Below are positions 18,245 to 27,925 of a stretch of 64,000 nt of DNA, in pieces. The stretch's first letter is position 1; each line of letters opens with the position of its first letter. Location: assembly GCA_001512635.1 (NCBI GenBank), contig LFSA01000029.1, positions 39,193-103,192 of the forward strand, written 5' to 3'. Both the position numbers and the translations under genes were made by a program. The notes below the pieces were generated by a model that ran no database searches, was not told where the DNA came from, and worked only from the letters and a program-made list of their open reading frames with translations. Source of the stretch: Pelotomaculum sp. DTU098 (GTDB lineage: Bacteria > Bacillota > Desulfotomaculia > Desulfotomaculales > Pelotomaculaceae).

Positions 18245-18480
18245 AAAAAAAACTCCCGTAGGAGTTTCAAGAACTGCAGCCACGCCTTTATCCGGCTAAA
18301 ATCAACGCCGGGTTAGATCTGGCGGAATGCCGCCTTTCCTGTTCCTACCGTCCTGCTATCCTACCATTTGTAAAAAATTTTGGGTCTGTCTTGCTACCGT
18401 CTGCTACCGTCCTACTTGTGAGCTACCCACTGCCGTCACTATAAAAGTGTTTACATCCTTCCTATGCCCATTTATATTTC
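18245..18480 (-). promoter_or_regulatory. Leader with intrinsic terminator and GACGGTAG repeats upstream of dctP
   Basis: On the leftward strand, a strong intrinsic terminator (AAACTCC-TACG-GGAGTTT followed by eight T) covers about 18267-18243, only about 27 bp before the dctP start. No gene precedes it on that strand for over 600 bp. It can therefore only act on the TRAP operon leader, as an attenuator, or end a small RNA. The 200 bases before it contain three copies of GACGGTAG (complement at 18345-18352, 18394-18401 and 18404-18411), a related GACGGCAG (about 18431-18438), and a GGCGGCATTCCGCC hairpin (about 18320-18333). I cannot match it to a known riboswitch or T-box. Confidence 0.6.
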
Positions 18481-18910
18481 GGCATTGACGATAAATTTCC
18501 TGCCATAGAAAAAAATTTATTTAAAATTTTATTATGGATGCCGTGTATTTGTTACTTATTGGCAGAGAGGCGTTACACAGACGTTTGCAGCAGGTGAGCC
18601 AGTAAGCTCTTTATTACTATAATTTATCAATGAATGAATATTTCTTTTCAATAATAACGTTTATATAAAAAATAACATTTATATAAAGAACCATGCGAAA
18701 AACTTAGATACCAAAATATGTTAAATAATAAAATTATATTTATATTTAAGTTATATCCTATATATAAATAAACTTGTTCCACCACTAAACCACTTTATAA
18801 TCAGGCAAGCCATAATTTACAGCTTGATTCAAATAATAAATATCTTATTATAGTTTTAGATACCCGGCAATCTACTTTTTAACTATAATAAGGAAGGGAG
18901 ATACTACTCA
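18481..18910. other. AT-rich intergenic stretch
   Basis: About 430 bp of very AT-rich DNA separating the TRAP leader from the secreted-protein gene. No ORF with a ribosome site was seen. TATAAT at 18884-18889 followed directly by AAGGAAGGGAG could be a -10 element for the rightward gene, but no good -35 is at the right distance. The composition differs clearly from both flanks. Confidence 0.4.
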
Positions 18911-19420
18911 ATGCGGAAAATTATAGTACTATTTATGACTCTTTTGATGTCACTCACGCTTTCAGCCGCAGCATATGCCGGTACGGTAGTAAAAGAGATT
19001 ACATTTTACGGCAATGCCCAGCAAGGCTCCATTGGAGATGGCATCCGGGGCTATTCCTGGTATCATTCCAAGGCCGATCCAGCGGAACCGGTAGATATTA
19101 AAAGTTTAATTAAAAAAATAATTGATTACCCGGACAGGGTTGTCGTAAAGGGTATAACCTACCACAAGGGGCATCCCAATTATAAAACAGTAAAACACAT
19201 CTCTTTTTATAAGCGGAACGGAAAAATCTATTGCAATCATCCAAGCCATTCTTACAAAAATGCCAACCAAAAGGGTGAATGGTTCTACTACATCGACGAC
19301 AATGGTGTAAAGCATTACTTCTACCTGGACCCAGACCTGGAATACGAATGGGGCCATTACAAAGATAAGGATGGTATTACCCAGTACTATTACGTAATTA
19401 AAGGCTGGAAAACAAACTAA
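18911..19420 (+). CDS. Secreted Tyr/His-rich protein of unknown function
   Basis: 169 residues with a classical signal peptide (MRKIIVLFMTLLMSLTLSAA then AYA-G cleavage, about residue 24). The mature part is short, soluble and rich in Tyr, His and Lys, for example KGEWFYYIDDNGVKHYFYLD, and has a single Cys (YCNHPSHSY). GGAAGGGAG precedes the ATG and a perfect terminator follows the stop, so it is a monocistronic gene. It sits in an AT-rich island beside a two-component system, which might control it. I do not recognise a family. Confidence 0.7.
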   Translation: MRKIIVLFMTLLMSLTLSAAAYAGTVVKEITFYGNAQQGSIGDGIRGYSWYHSKADPAEPVDIKSLIKKIIDYPDRVVVKGITYHKGHPNYKTVKHISFYKRNGKIYCNHPSHSYKNANQKGEWFYYIDDNGVKHYFYLDPDLEYEWGHYKDKDGITQYYYVIKGWKTN

Positions 19421-19460
19421 AGCCGAAAGAAATACCGGTAGAAAATTAACACTGAATTTT

Positions 19461-19492
19461 AACCCCTGCCTTGATCACTCGAGGCAGGGGTT
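19461..19492 (+). terminator. Terminator of the secreted-protein gene
   Basis: AACCCCTGCCT (19461-19471) pairs perfectly with AGGCAGGGGTT (19482-19492) around a 10-base loop, followed by TTCATTTCA. It lies 40 bp after the stop codon. Confidence 0.85.
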
Positions 19493-19873
19493 TCATTTCA
19501 CCTGTATGCTCTGCTGCATGCTATGCCGCCTGCCGTCTTACGGAAGTCTCCTGTCCAATCTATATAGGTTCGAAGATTGAGGCAGCTTTTTTCATCTAAC
19601 CAAAAGCCCGGTTAAAACTCCTCTTCCACTTTGTAAGGTGTGATTGTACAGGGATCTTGCGCTCCAGGGTGGAATACGGCCTGATTATTACAGTATGTAA
19701 CTCTGGTATGTTTTTTTAGATTTTGATAGAATTCTTATATGGTTTAACCGATAAGTAACCGATCTTTAAGTTAAAGAATAATTCATGGAAGATGCCTTTG
19801 GCAATGTTTAGAATGTGATAACTATATTAGTCAAGGACACCGATAATACGTCCTCAAGACAGGGAGATAGCCT
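19493..19873. other. Intergenic region upstream of the two-component operon
   Basis: About 380 bp without a coding frame that has a ribosome site. It must hold the promoter for the kinase-regulator pair. The only clear element is the tandem AACCGAT repeat annotated separately. Confidence 0.4.
19746..19763 (+). promoter_or_regulatory. Tandem AACCGAT repeats, possible response-regulator site
   Basis: AACCGAT occurs twice (19746-19752 and 19757-19763) with an 11-bp period. OmpR-family regulators commonly bind such one-helical-turn direct repeats. The site lies about 110 bp upstream of a kinase gene that is coupled to an OmpR-family regulator, so autoregulation is a reasonable inference. Confidence 0.4.
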
Positions 19874-21151
19874 ATGGACCAGAATACCAGCTTAAAAATT
19901 AGCGATCCTATTAATATTTTTACAAAATGCCTTAATTTTGCAGGGAGGCTATTCCAGGAACAGGCAAATCTTGACTGGGTTCCCGGCTGGCTTATGACAA
20001 CCCTGGGTATTAACAGCTGTGCCCTGGGAATCCTTCAAGAGCAACACTATGTGGTTTATTTTACCTGTGATAACAATACCCATACCTATACTGTAAAGTT
20101 TGACGCGGTCGATCTCTGCTGTTCCAGCCAGGATTTTTCCGGGGAAACCTTTTCTTGCTCCGGAAGTACCTGCCCTGTAATTAATTGTGTATTTGAGAAA
20201 CATGAACAAGCAGGCTTGAAGATTACCTGTTCGCCCATGGGCGGCGGAAAAGGCTTTTTGCTCGTTTCCGCTGCAGAAAGCCTGCTTAATTATGGCCCCT
20301 TTCAAGAATTGTTGAAGTCATTTGTAAATACAATCGCTTCCGTCTGCAGTACCGGCAAGAGCAAAACTCAAAACGCATCCTATTTTCTTCCCTCTGAGGA
20401 CATGGCGCAAATGTGGTCGGAAATGCTGGCGGGACTATCCCATGACTTAAGAACACCCCTGGCCTGTATCAAGGGTTACGTCACTACTTTACTCAGGGAA
20501 GACGTAACATGGGATCAACTTGCCCAAAAGGAATTCCTAAATATTATTGCTGAAGAAACCGACCATATTGAGAGTTTGATTAATAACCTGCTGGATTCCG
20601 CCACCTTAAGCTGGAAAGGTGAAATAGAACTGAAGAAAGAAGCGGTTTTAATACCCCAAATCGTCAATAAAGTACTCAAAGATTCTTCCTACCGGACCAA
20701 GAACCATCAATTTACCGTATTGTTTCCAAAACACTTTCCGTACGTAGAAGCGGATCCCGTAAGAATTGAACAGGTTATTCGCAACCTTGTGGACAATGCA
20801 GTCAAGTATTCCATGGAAGAAACCAGAATAACCATTAAGGGAGAAGTTGCACCCGGGGAAGTTATTGTATCCGTAGCTGATCAGGGCATTGGTATTGATG
20901 ACGAGCATTTAAACCGGCTGTTCGAAAAGTTTTTCCGGGTAAACACCAATAACCAGGAACATCAAAAGGGAATGGGACTGGGCTTACCTCTAGCCCGTCA
21001 GATAATAATCAGCCACGGTGGTAAAATCTGGGCAAAAAGCAAGCTGGGTCAGGGTACCACTTTTTACTTCACATTGCCCTGCTGCCAGCCTGAAAGCTTA
21101 ACTGAACTACCGTCCGGCCTGAGCACGGGGGGTTTTGGTGATGAAGCATAA
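19874..21151 (+). CDS. Sensor histidine kinase with Cys-rich N-terminal domain
   Basis: 425 residues. The first about 170 residues form a soluble sensor region with no obvious membrane segment and ten Cys (19, 49, 65, 82, 83, 95, 100, 105, 119, 158), clustered in DLCCSSQ and CSGSTCPVINC. Then come the HisKA domain with phosphorylatable His190 (LAGLSHDLRTPLACIKGYV) and the HATPase domain with N box NLVDNAVKYS, G1 DQGIGIDDEH and G2 GMGLGLPLA. It should autophosphorylate and pass phosphate to the regulator, whose start overlaps this gene. Absence of transmembrane helices and the Cys cluster point to a cytoplasmic redox, metal or gas signal; that part is inference. Confidence 0.9.
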   Translation: MDQNTSLKISDPINIFTKCLNFAGRLFQEQANLDWVPGWLMTTLGINSCALGILQEQHYVVYFTCDNNTHTYTVKFDAVDLCCSSQDFSGETFSCSGSTCPVINCVFEKHEQAGLKITCSPMGGGKGFLLVSAAESLLNYGPFQELLKSFVNTIASVCSTGKSKTQNASYFLPSEDMAQMWSEMLAGLSHDLRTPLACIKGYVTTLLREDVTWDQLAQKEFLNIIAEETDHIESLINNLLDSATLSWKGEIELKKEAVLIPQIVNKVLKDSSYRTKNHQFTVLFPKHFPYVEADPVRIEQVIRNLVDNAVKYSMEETRITIKGEVAPGEVIVSVADQGIGIDDEHLNRLFEKFFRVNTNNQEHQKGMGLGLPLARQIIISHGGKIWAKSKLGQGTTFYFTLPCCQPESLTELPSGLSTGGFGDEA

Positions 21152-21836
21152 AAGGATCTTGATCGTGGATGACGAACCCCGCCTGGTACGGCTGGTAAAG
21201 GTCAACCTTTTGGCCAGCGGGTATGAAGTGGGCGTCGCCGCTGACGGGAAAACAGCCATAGCGATGCTGGAAGCTTCCAGCTACGATTTGGTGATCTTGG
21301 ACATAATGCTTCCCGGCTCCTTCAACGGTTTTGAGGTCTGTAAAAAAATCAGGGAGTTTTCCGATGTTCCCATTATCATGCTGACAGGCCGGGCCCGTGA
21401 ACAGGACCGGATCCGCGGTTTTGACGTGGGGGCCGATGATTACTTAACCAAACCCTTCAATGTCGAGGAACTGTTGCGACGGGTAAAGGCAGTCCTCAGA
21501 AGGACCTCTCAACCGGAAAACGTTCCGAAATGCCCCATTTATACAAACGGTGACCTGGTCATTAATACCGCCCAAAGGCGGGTCTTCATAAGGGGCAAGG
21601 AAGCAAAGCTGACCGCCACAGAGTATCAGATCCTGTATCACCTGGCATGTAACGCGGGGAAAGTACTTACCCATGAAGATTTACTGACCCGGGTATGGGG
21701 TGCCGAATACCGCAATGAACTGCACTACCTCAGAAATTATATTAGTAGCATTCGCAAAAAAATTGAGGATGACCCCGGTAAACCAAGGTATATTCTAGGA
21801 AAGCATGGCATCGGCTACCACCTGGCTATCGAATAA
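21141..21836 (+). CDS. OmpR-family response regulator
   Basis: 231 residues from ATG at 21141 (MKHKRILIVDDEP), overlapping the kinase stop by 11 bases, so translation is coupled. The receiver domain has the acidic pocket VDDEP, the phosphoacceptor Asp in VILDIMLPG, Thr in IIMLTG and Lys in DYLTKPF. The C-terminal winged helix has LTATEYQILYHLACNAGKVL and ends with the IEDDPGKPRYILGKHGIGY signature of the Trans_reg_C family. It is the partner of the adjacent kinase. Targets are unknown; the repeat at 19746-19763 is a candidate site. Confidence 0.95.
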   Translation: MKHKRILIVDDEPRLVRLVKVNLLASGYEVGVAADGKTAIAMLEASSYDLVILDIMLPGSFNGFEVCKKIREFSDVPIIMLTGRAREQDRIRGFDVGADDYLTKPFNVEELLRRVKAVLRRTSQPENVPKCPIYTNGDLVINTAQRRVFIRGKEAKLTATEYQILYHLACNAGKVLTHEDLLTRVWGAEYRNELHYLRNYISSIRKKIEDDPGKPRYILGKHGIGYHLAIE

Positions 21837-21859
21837 TATAGAACAAAAAGGTAGCCTTT

Positions 21860-21886
21860 AAACCCTGCCAGATTAAGGCAGGGTTT
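21860..21886 (+). terminator. Terminator of the two-component operon
   Basis: AAACCCTGCC (21860-21869) and GGCAGGGTTT (21877-21886) form a perfect 10-bp stem with a 7-base loop followed by TTTT, 24 bp past the regulator stop. Confidence 0.85.
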
Positions 21887-22054
21887 TTTATGAAATTTTT
21901 ATATTTGCGCCTCTTATATTTAATTTCTTGTGAAAAAATTATATTATTGATCTTTTTTTTATGATTTCTTTACGAATTACCAATTAAAATAGTTCTTTAG
22001 AACCAAAAAAGTTACTGGTTACCGGTGGCTGATTTGGATTTTTGGGGGTTATTG

Positions 22055-23368
22055 ATGCACACTCGCGAAGAAGTCCTGGAAAAAGCTAAAGAAGAAAGAG
22101 TGAAATTCCTTCGCTTACAGTTCACCGATACCTTCGGTTCGTTGAAAAACATCGCCGTTACATCGGAGGATCTGGAACGGGCTATGGCCGGCCAGATTTC
22201 CTTCGACAGCTCTGCGGTGGATGGAGTGATAGGCGGCCTTGAACAGGATATTCTCCTGCGTCCGGACCTGTCTACATTTATTGTATTTCCCTGGCGGCCT
22301 CGCGATGAAGCGGTGGCTCGCTTCATTTGTGATATTGCCAATCCCGACGGCTCTCCTTACCGGGGCTGCTCACGCAGCGTTTTGAAACAAGTTCTAGAAG
22401 AAGCCGCCCAGATGGGTTTTGATGTCTGGCTGGGTGCGAAGGTAGGATTTTATCTCCTGCATACTGATAACAAAGGCAACCCCACCATTAACACCCATGA
22501 TAAGGCCGGCCTTTGCGACTTAACCCCCTTCGATTTGGGAGAGAATGCCCGCCGGGACATCGTCCTGACCCTGGAAGAAATGGGCTATAATATCGGCTAC
22601 AGTCACCACGAGGCAGGGCCCGGGCAGCACAAAATCGCTTTAAAGGTAGATAATGCCCTGGATACTGCTGACAAGCTGGTAACCTTCAAATATATTGTAC
22701 GTACCATTGCCCAACGGCATGGCCTGTACGCTTCTTTTATGCCCAAGCCACTAAACGGCATGCCCGGCTCAGCGCTGCACCTGCATTTATATCTACATCC
22801 CAGGGAAGCAGGACACCTTACAGACCTGGAACACCCTATGCCGCAAGACCAGTGGACCGGGCATTTTATTGCAGGCATCCTGAAACATGCCCGGGCCAAC
22901 ACCGCAATTACCAACCCCCTTGTTAACTCTTACAAACGTTTGCAACCCAGCGACCCGGCGGCACCTGTATATGTAGCCTGGTCGGAAGAAAACCGCAACT
23001 CAATACTCAGGGTCGTTGCTCACCACGGGCAAGGTACCCGCGTGGAAGTACGAAACCCGGATCCCGCCTGCAACCCGTATCTTGCCCTGGCTGTAATTCT
23101 AAAAGCAGGTTTGGACGGCATCCGGCAAAAACTTCCACAGCCACCCCCCCTTTCCGGATCCAACAACCAGCGTCAAGAAGCACAGGTCTCCTATCTGCCC
23201 CGCAGCTTAGAAGAGGCTCTGCGCGAGCTTTCCGCTGACCAGCTGGTCCGGGATACCCTGGGTGATTATATTTACCGCAGTTTCCTTAGAGCCAAATCTG
23301 ATGAATGGGAACGTTTTCAGGCGGTTGTCCATCCCTGGGAACTGAAAGAATATCTTAATTCATTTTAA
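22055..23368 (+). CDS. Glutamine synthetase-like protein lacking metal-ligand glutamates
   Basis: GlnA-fold protein of 437 residues; ATG at 22055 is preferred over the upstream GTG because GGGGG lies six bases before it. It is co-linear with type I glutamine synthetase: FTDTFGSLKNIAV, SHHEAGPGQHKI, NSYKRLQPSDPAAPVYVAWS and TRVEVRNPDPACNPYLALA. The motif usually reading GxEpEFfLf is GAKVGFYLL (K129, G131), and APGQHEI is GPGQHKI (K193). Three of the glutamates that hold the two catalytic metals are thus replaced, while E186, H242 and the late RVEVR Glu remain. It is probably not an active synthetase. It sits directly upstream of glutamate dehydrogenase, so a nitrogen-regulatory or glutamate-binding role is plausible. 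Confidence 0.85.
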   Translation: MHTREEVLEKAKEERVKFLRLQFTDTFGSLKNIAVTSEDLERAMAGQISFDSSAVDGVIGGLEQDILLRPDLSTFIVFPWRPRDEAVARFICDIANPDGSPYRGCSRSVLKQVLEEAAQMGFDVWLGAKVGFYLLHTDNKGNPTINTHDKAGLCDLTPFDLGENARRDIVLTLEEMGYNIGYSHHEAGPGQHKIALKVDNALDTADKLVTFKYIVRTIAQRHGLYASFMPKPLNGMPGSALHLHLYLHPREAGHLTDLEHPMPQDQWTGHFIAGILKHARANTAITNPLVNSYKRLQPSDPAAPVYVAWSEENRNSILRVVAHHGQGTRVEVRNPDPACNPYLALAVILKAGLDGIRQKLPQPPPLSGSNNQRQEAQVSYLPRSLEEALRELSADQLVRDTLGDYIYRSFLRAKSDEWERFQAVVHPWELKEYLNSF

Positions 23369-23420
23369 TTAATAATGTTGGTGGAGGTGATGTAAGTAAA
23401 CAAAGTATTATTTTGTAAAT

Positions 23421-23503
23421 GTGCCGGTTTGAAAAGGATCCAACTGAGTTTGGGATCAACATGGTGAATCACAAACTGGTCTGGCTTCTTTTCAAACCGG
23501 CAC
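23421..23503 (+). repeat. Long hairpin between the GlnA-like gene and gdhA
   Basis: GTGCCGGTTTGAAAAG (23421-23436) and CTTTTCAAACCGGCAC (23488-23503) are perfect 16-bp inverted arms around a 51-base centre, which itself contains GATCC/GGATC. No T-run follows, and gdhA begins 56 bases later. It may be a structured mRNA element of the gdhA leader or a small inverted-repeat element. I see no second copy in the window. Confidence 0.65.
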
Positions 23504-23534
23504 TTCAAAAAAGGCGCCAACTTAAAAGCATTAG

Positions 23535-24905
<1,371 letters not shown>

Positions 24906-24982
24906 AGCTTATTCCAATAAAACATAATCACACATATGCAGGGCAATCACCACAGCTACAACTATATAATAAAATATAAGGA

Positions 24983-25005
24983 GCCGGGGCTAATTTAGTC
25001 CCGGC
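24983..25005. terminator. Bidirectional terminator between gdhA and the SLH protein
   Basis: GCCGGGGCTAA (24983-24993) and TTAGTCCCGGC (24995-25005) form an almost perfect inverted repeat with one G-T pair, between two converging genes. T-rich sequence follows on the leftward strand. Confidence 0.55.
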
Positions 25006-25015
25006 CCAATTATTC

Positions 25016-27298
25016 TTAACTGTTTTTTAAAAACCTGACAATTGTCTCCGCTGCTTCGGCTCTGCTCACAAGCCCTTTGGGGTCGAACCTTCCCTCCACC
25101 GGCTCGATCAAGCCCAGAGCCGCAGACAGGACAGCGTGCCCTTTCAAATGTCCTGAAATGTCTTGGGCGTCCTGAAAATCAACCACGTAGATGTCACTTA
25201 AGCTGGCTGCTTTATAAAGGCCCATGGAATGGATGACTAAGCGGGCCAAGGTTTCCCGGTTGACCGGCGCCTCAGGATCCGGTTTCTCCCCTGCCTGGAT
25301 AATGCCGATGCGGGCTGCCTTTTCGTAATAGATCTGATACCACGGCTCCTCACCCCCGGGAGCTACCCCGGTTGACTGGTCAAAGCATCTCACCAGCATG
25401 GCGATTAACTCAGCCTGGGTCACGACATCATCAGGCCTGAAATAGCCACTATCCTTAACCACAATGCCGGCGGCTGCCAGCAGCTCCACTGCCTCCCGGG
25501 CCGGATGCCCTTCCATGTCACTGAATTCTACTTTAGCTCCCTCTGGCTGAACAGGCTGGCCTTGTCCATTAAGGGTCTGACCGGTGAAGGCATCCAGCAT
25601 CTCAAAATTGAGGTTGGGCTGGTAATAGACCAGGTGAATTTTGCCCTCCTGATCCGGCTTTCCCCAGTAGTTTTCCTGGAGCCACAATCTCAGGTAGCCT
25701 GCCTTGAGAGGGGCTTCCTCCAGGTATTTGCGGGCTGCTTCTTCCCGGCTGATAATCCCTTCGGGCTTGGGAAAGACCAGATCCCACCAGGTCATCTGGT
25801 AGGAAGTAATTTTCCCCGTGGCGCTGTTCACTTCCACATAAAAACCGTTAGCCGGGAATTTCACATCATTGACCAAGCGGGTATATTTAATTGCGTAGGA
25901 GCGGATAACCGGCTCTTCCCTGAGGGGCAGCACCGGTCCCGGCATAGGCTGGACTGATTCAAAGAGCACCTGCCCCCACCTTGCCGGCTGGTTTTTCTTG
26001 ATAAATTCTTCGGCAATGCGGCGGGCTTCTTCCTCGCTGTACTTAACCTCCTGCTCTTTATAATCCTCGTAAATATCTTCATAGAATCTGAAGGCAATCA
26101 GGTCACCATTAACGGCGTCAATGGTAACATTCAGCCCGCCGCTGGAGGAATTGTCCCCCGGCTGCCAGTAAAAATTCCAGTATTTGTTCTTCTTGAACAT
26201 GTAATCCTGCTCCAGCCTGCTGCTGGATAAGACATAACCTGCTGGAATCTCTACAGCAGACTTCGCCTTTTCCAGGGCCTTCTCCCTGGTCAGCAGGTTC
26301 TTCAGTTCGTCCACCGCCACTTCCTCGGCCGGGGTGAGCTGGATACTCTCCTCCAGGGAGTAAACTGCCCCGGCGTCAGCACCACCGCCAGCTCCGAAGC
26401 CATAATAGTTTTCCATTTCCTCATTCAACAGCTTGCCGGTGAGGGCGTCTATGAGCACTTGCCGCCGGTTCTCCGGCTGGCGGTAGACCAGTTTTACAGG
26501 CACGTCCATACCGTAGGGCGCATAGGGGCGAAAGTAGTTCAGTTCAGGGGCCGCCTCAGTTATAAAGATTTGCCTGGCCTGGGGCAGGCTGATTTTGGTA
26601 ACCGGAGGCGGGAAATCCTTAGTGTCCTCCCAGTTCAAATCAAACCGGATAACTTCACCGGTATCCCCATTTACCGTAACATTAATCCCGTTAGCCTGGT
26701 AGAGCATACCTCCAATGACCCTGGCGTAGTTGAAGTTGTACTCCACAGCCCCGCGCTCTTTAAAGGATAAGGGCGGAATATAGTCGCGCCCCTGCTGCAG
26801 GACGGTTTCCTTAAAGCGTTCCGGGTGCAGTTTCTGGATAAAGGACTCAGCTACGGCCTGGGCTTTCTCCCTGGTATAGGCGGGCAGCCCCCGGTATTCA
26901 GCCCCGGCAACCGGCGGCAGCCACTTATACATACTCCAGATCTCACCCGTATCGCTGTTTACCCTTACACTCAACTCACCGCCCTCCATGCCGCTCCGGT
27001 ACCAGCGCAAATCCCAAAAAGAATTCTGCTCCGAATGAGTGAAACCAGTGGTAAATTGGTCCAGTTCCGCGGGGATCTTAAAGGCCTCCCTGGCGATCTG
27101 GATAGCCTGCTCCAGGCTGATGGCTGCCTGCTCCCCATTGCCTGCATTTCCCCCGTTAACCGCTGCATTTGTTTCAATTGCCCTCTCCCTTTTACCGTCC
27201 ACAGGGGCAAGCTCAGCCCCGGCCACACTCCGGGCGATACAGAAAAAGCCCAGGACCAGAGATAATAGAACAACCCCGGCAGTCCAACTCCGCTTCAC
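25016..27298 (-). CDS. YcdB/PepSY-repeat surface protein with three SLH domains
   Basis: About 760 residues from GTG at 27298, with AAAGGAGGG upstream; a signal peptide (MKRSWTAGVVLLSLVLGFFC then SVAGAE) follows. The body contains four to five YcdB/YcdC-like repeats, each with a helix that begins xxxAxxIA and ends in a DxxTGEI/L strand, for example VNSDTGEIWSMYKW and VNGDTGEVIRFD. The last about 180 residues hold three S-layer homology repeats (FSDMEGHPAREAVELLAAAG, YYEKAARIGIIQ, LSAALGLIEPVEGRFDPKG). It should be exported and held on the cell wall through SLH domains. YcdB-repeat function is not established. Confidence 0.85.
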   Translation of the reverse strand: MKRSWTAGVVLLSLVLGFFCIARSVAGAELAPVDGKRERAIETNAAVNGGNAGNGEQAAISLEQAIQIAREAFKIPAELDQFTTGFTHSEQNSFWDLRWYRSGMEGGELSVRVNSDTGEIWSMYKWLPPVAGAEYRGLPAYTREKAQAVAESFIQKLHPERFKETVLQQGRDYIPPLSFKERGAVEYNFNYARVIGGMLYQANGINVTVNGDTGEVIRFDLNWEDTKDFPPPVTKISLPQARQIFITEAAPELNYFRPYAPYGMDVPVKLVYRQPENRRQVLIDALTGKLLNEEMENYYGFGAGGGADAGAVYSLEESIQLTPAEEVAVDELKNLLTREKALEKAKSAVEIPAGYVLSSSRLEQDYMFKKNKYWNFYWQPGDNSSSGGLNVTIDAVNGDLIAFRFYEDIYEDYKEQEVKYSEEEARRIAEEFIKKNQPARWGQVLFESVQPMPGPVLPLREEPVIRSYAIKYTRLVNDVKFPANGFYVEVNSATGKITSYQMTWWDLVFPKPEGIISREEAARKYLEEAPLKAGYLRLWLQENYWGKPDQEGKIHLVYYQPNLNFEMLDAFTGQTLNGQGQPVQPEGAKVEFSDMEGHPAREAVELLAAAGIVVKDSGYFRPDDVVTQAELIAMLVRCFDQSTGVAPGGEEPWYQIYYEKAARIGIIQAGEKPDPEAPVNRETLARLVIHSMGLYKAASLSDIYVVDFQDAQDISGHLKGHAVLSAALGLIEPVEGRFDPKGLVSRAEAAETIVRFLKNS

Positions 27299-27337
27299 CT
27301 TTTTTCCCTCCTTTGTTAGTTGACTGAGCAATACCCG

Positions 27338-27577
27338 TCAGACTAAGATGTCCACCAGGCGCGGTGCAATCCTGCTCACCGCTGCAGCCAGTACGGCCCT
27401 GGTGGTCTCCTTTAAAGGAGGCAGCTGACCGTCTTGCGCACCTTGGAACAGGCTCTGGCCGCAGGCAATGGCTACATGGTTGCGTGCCCAGTCTAAAACC
27501 AGATCTGCGTCGACCTTTTAAAAACAATCTTGTCCGGCAGCCCGGCAACTTTCCCAGTAAGCCAGGCTCGTAATCAC
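27338..27577 (-). pseudogene. 80-codon frame with an internal stop
   Basis: GTG at 27577 opens MITSLAYWESCRAAGQDCF, then TAA at 27518-27520, then the same frame continues for 59 codons (KVDADLVLDWARNHVAIACG and onward to RIAPRLVDILV) with coding-like composition. Either a nonsense mutation split a small helical protein, or the base run TTTTTAAAA at the stop hides a sequence error. I do not recognise the family. It lies just upstream of the YcdB/SLH gene in the same direction. Confidence 0.4.
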
Positions 27578-27925
27578 CCCCCGAAGAAAATTATAGGTAA
27601 TATTTACCATTAAATACGCCGATAAAAAATACAGGTGATTAACCCTGCTTGTAAATTTCCTGGAATAAGGCAGACAAAACTGTGATAAAACTGAAAGATC
27701 ATAATCTATCTTAAAACATTGGACGATTAAAGGATGGGGAAAGTTCTGTGAAAAGTAACCTGAAGGCTGTTTTTTTAAGTGAAAGGACCGGGGCTGTGTT
27801 CACCGGCTGCTCATTATAAAAATGAAGGACCGGGTAATCAGGATCTGGTTTCCCTGGACCTGACCCGGGTCAGGTCCAGGGTCCGCTGTTATAATTCATT
27901 TGCATTCTAAAATGATGTGTTTGTT
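27578..27925. other. Intergenic region downstream of gatB
   Basis: About 350 bp past the end of leftward gatB. It holds a perfect 30-bp palindrome (annotated separately) and otherwise nothing with a ribosome site. Confidence 0.4.
27852..27881. repeat. Perfect 30-bp palindrome downstream of gatB
   Basis: CCCTGGACCTGACCC followed directly by GGGTCAGGTCCAGGG, 15-bp arms with no loop, 45 bp past the gatB stop. No T-run follows on either strand, so a standard terminator is unlikely. It may be a REP-like element or protein site. Confidence 0.7.

Noticed and set aside
18345..18411. Repeated CTACCGTC seen as a CRISPR-like or tandem-repeat array
   Set aside because: Only three exact short copies with irregular spacing; part of a transcript leader instead.
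22603..22914. Leftward frame inside the GlnA-like gene
   Set aside because: Shadow of a conserved frame; composition is not coding-like.
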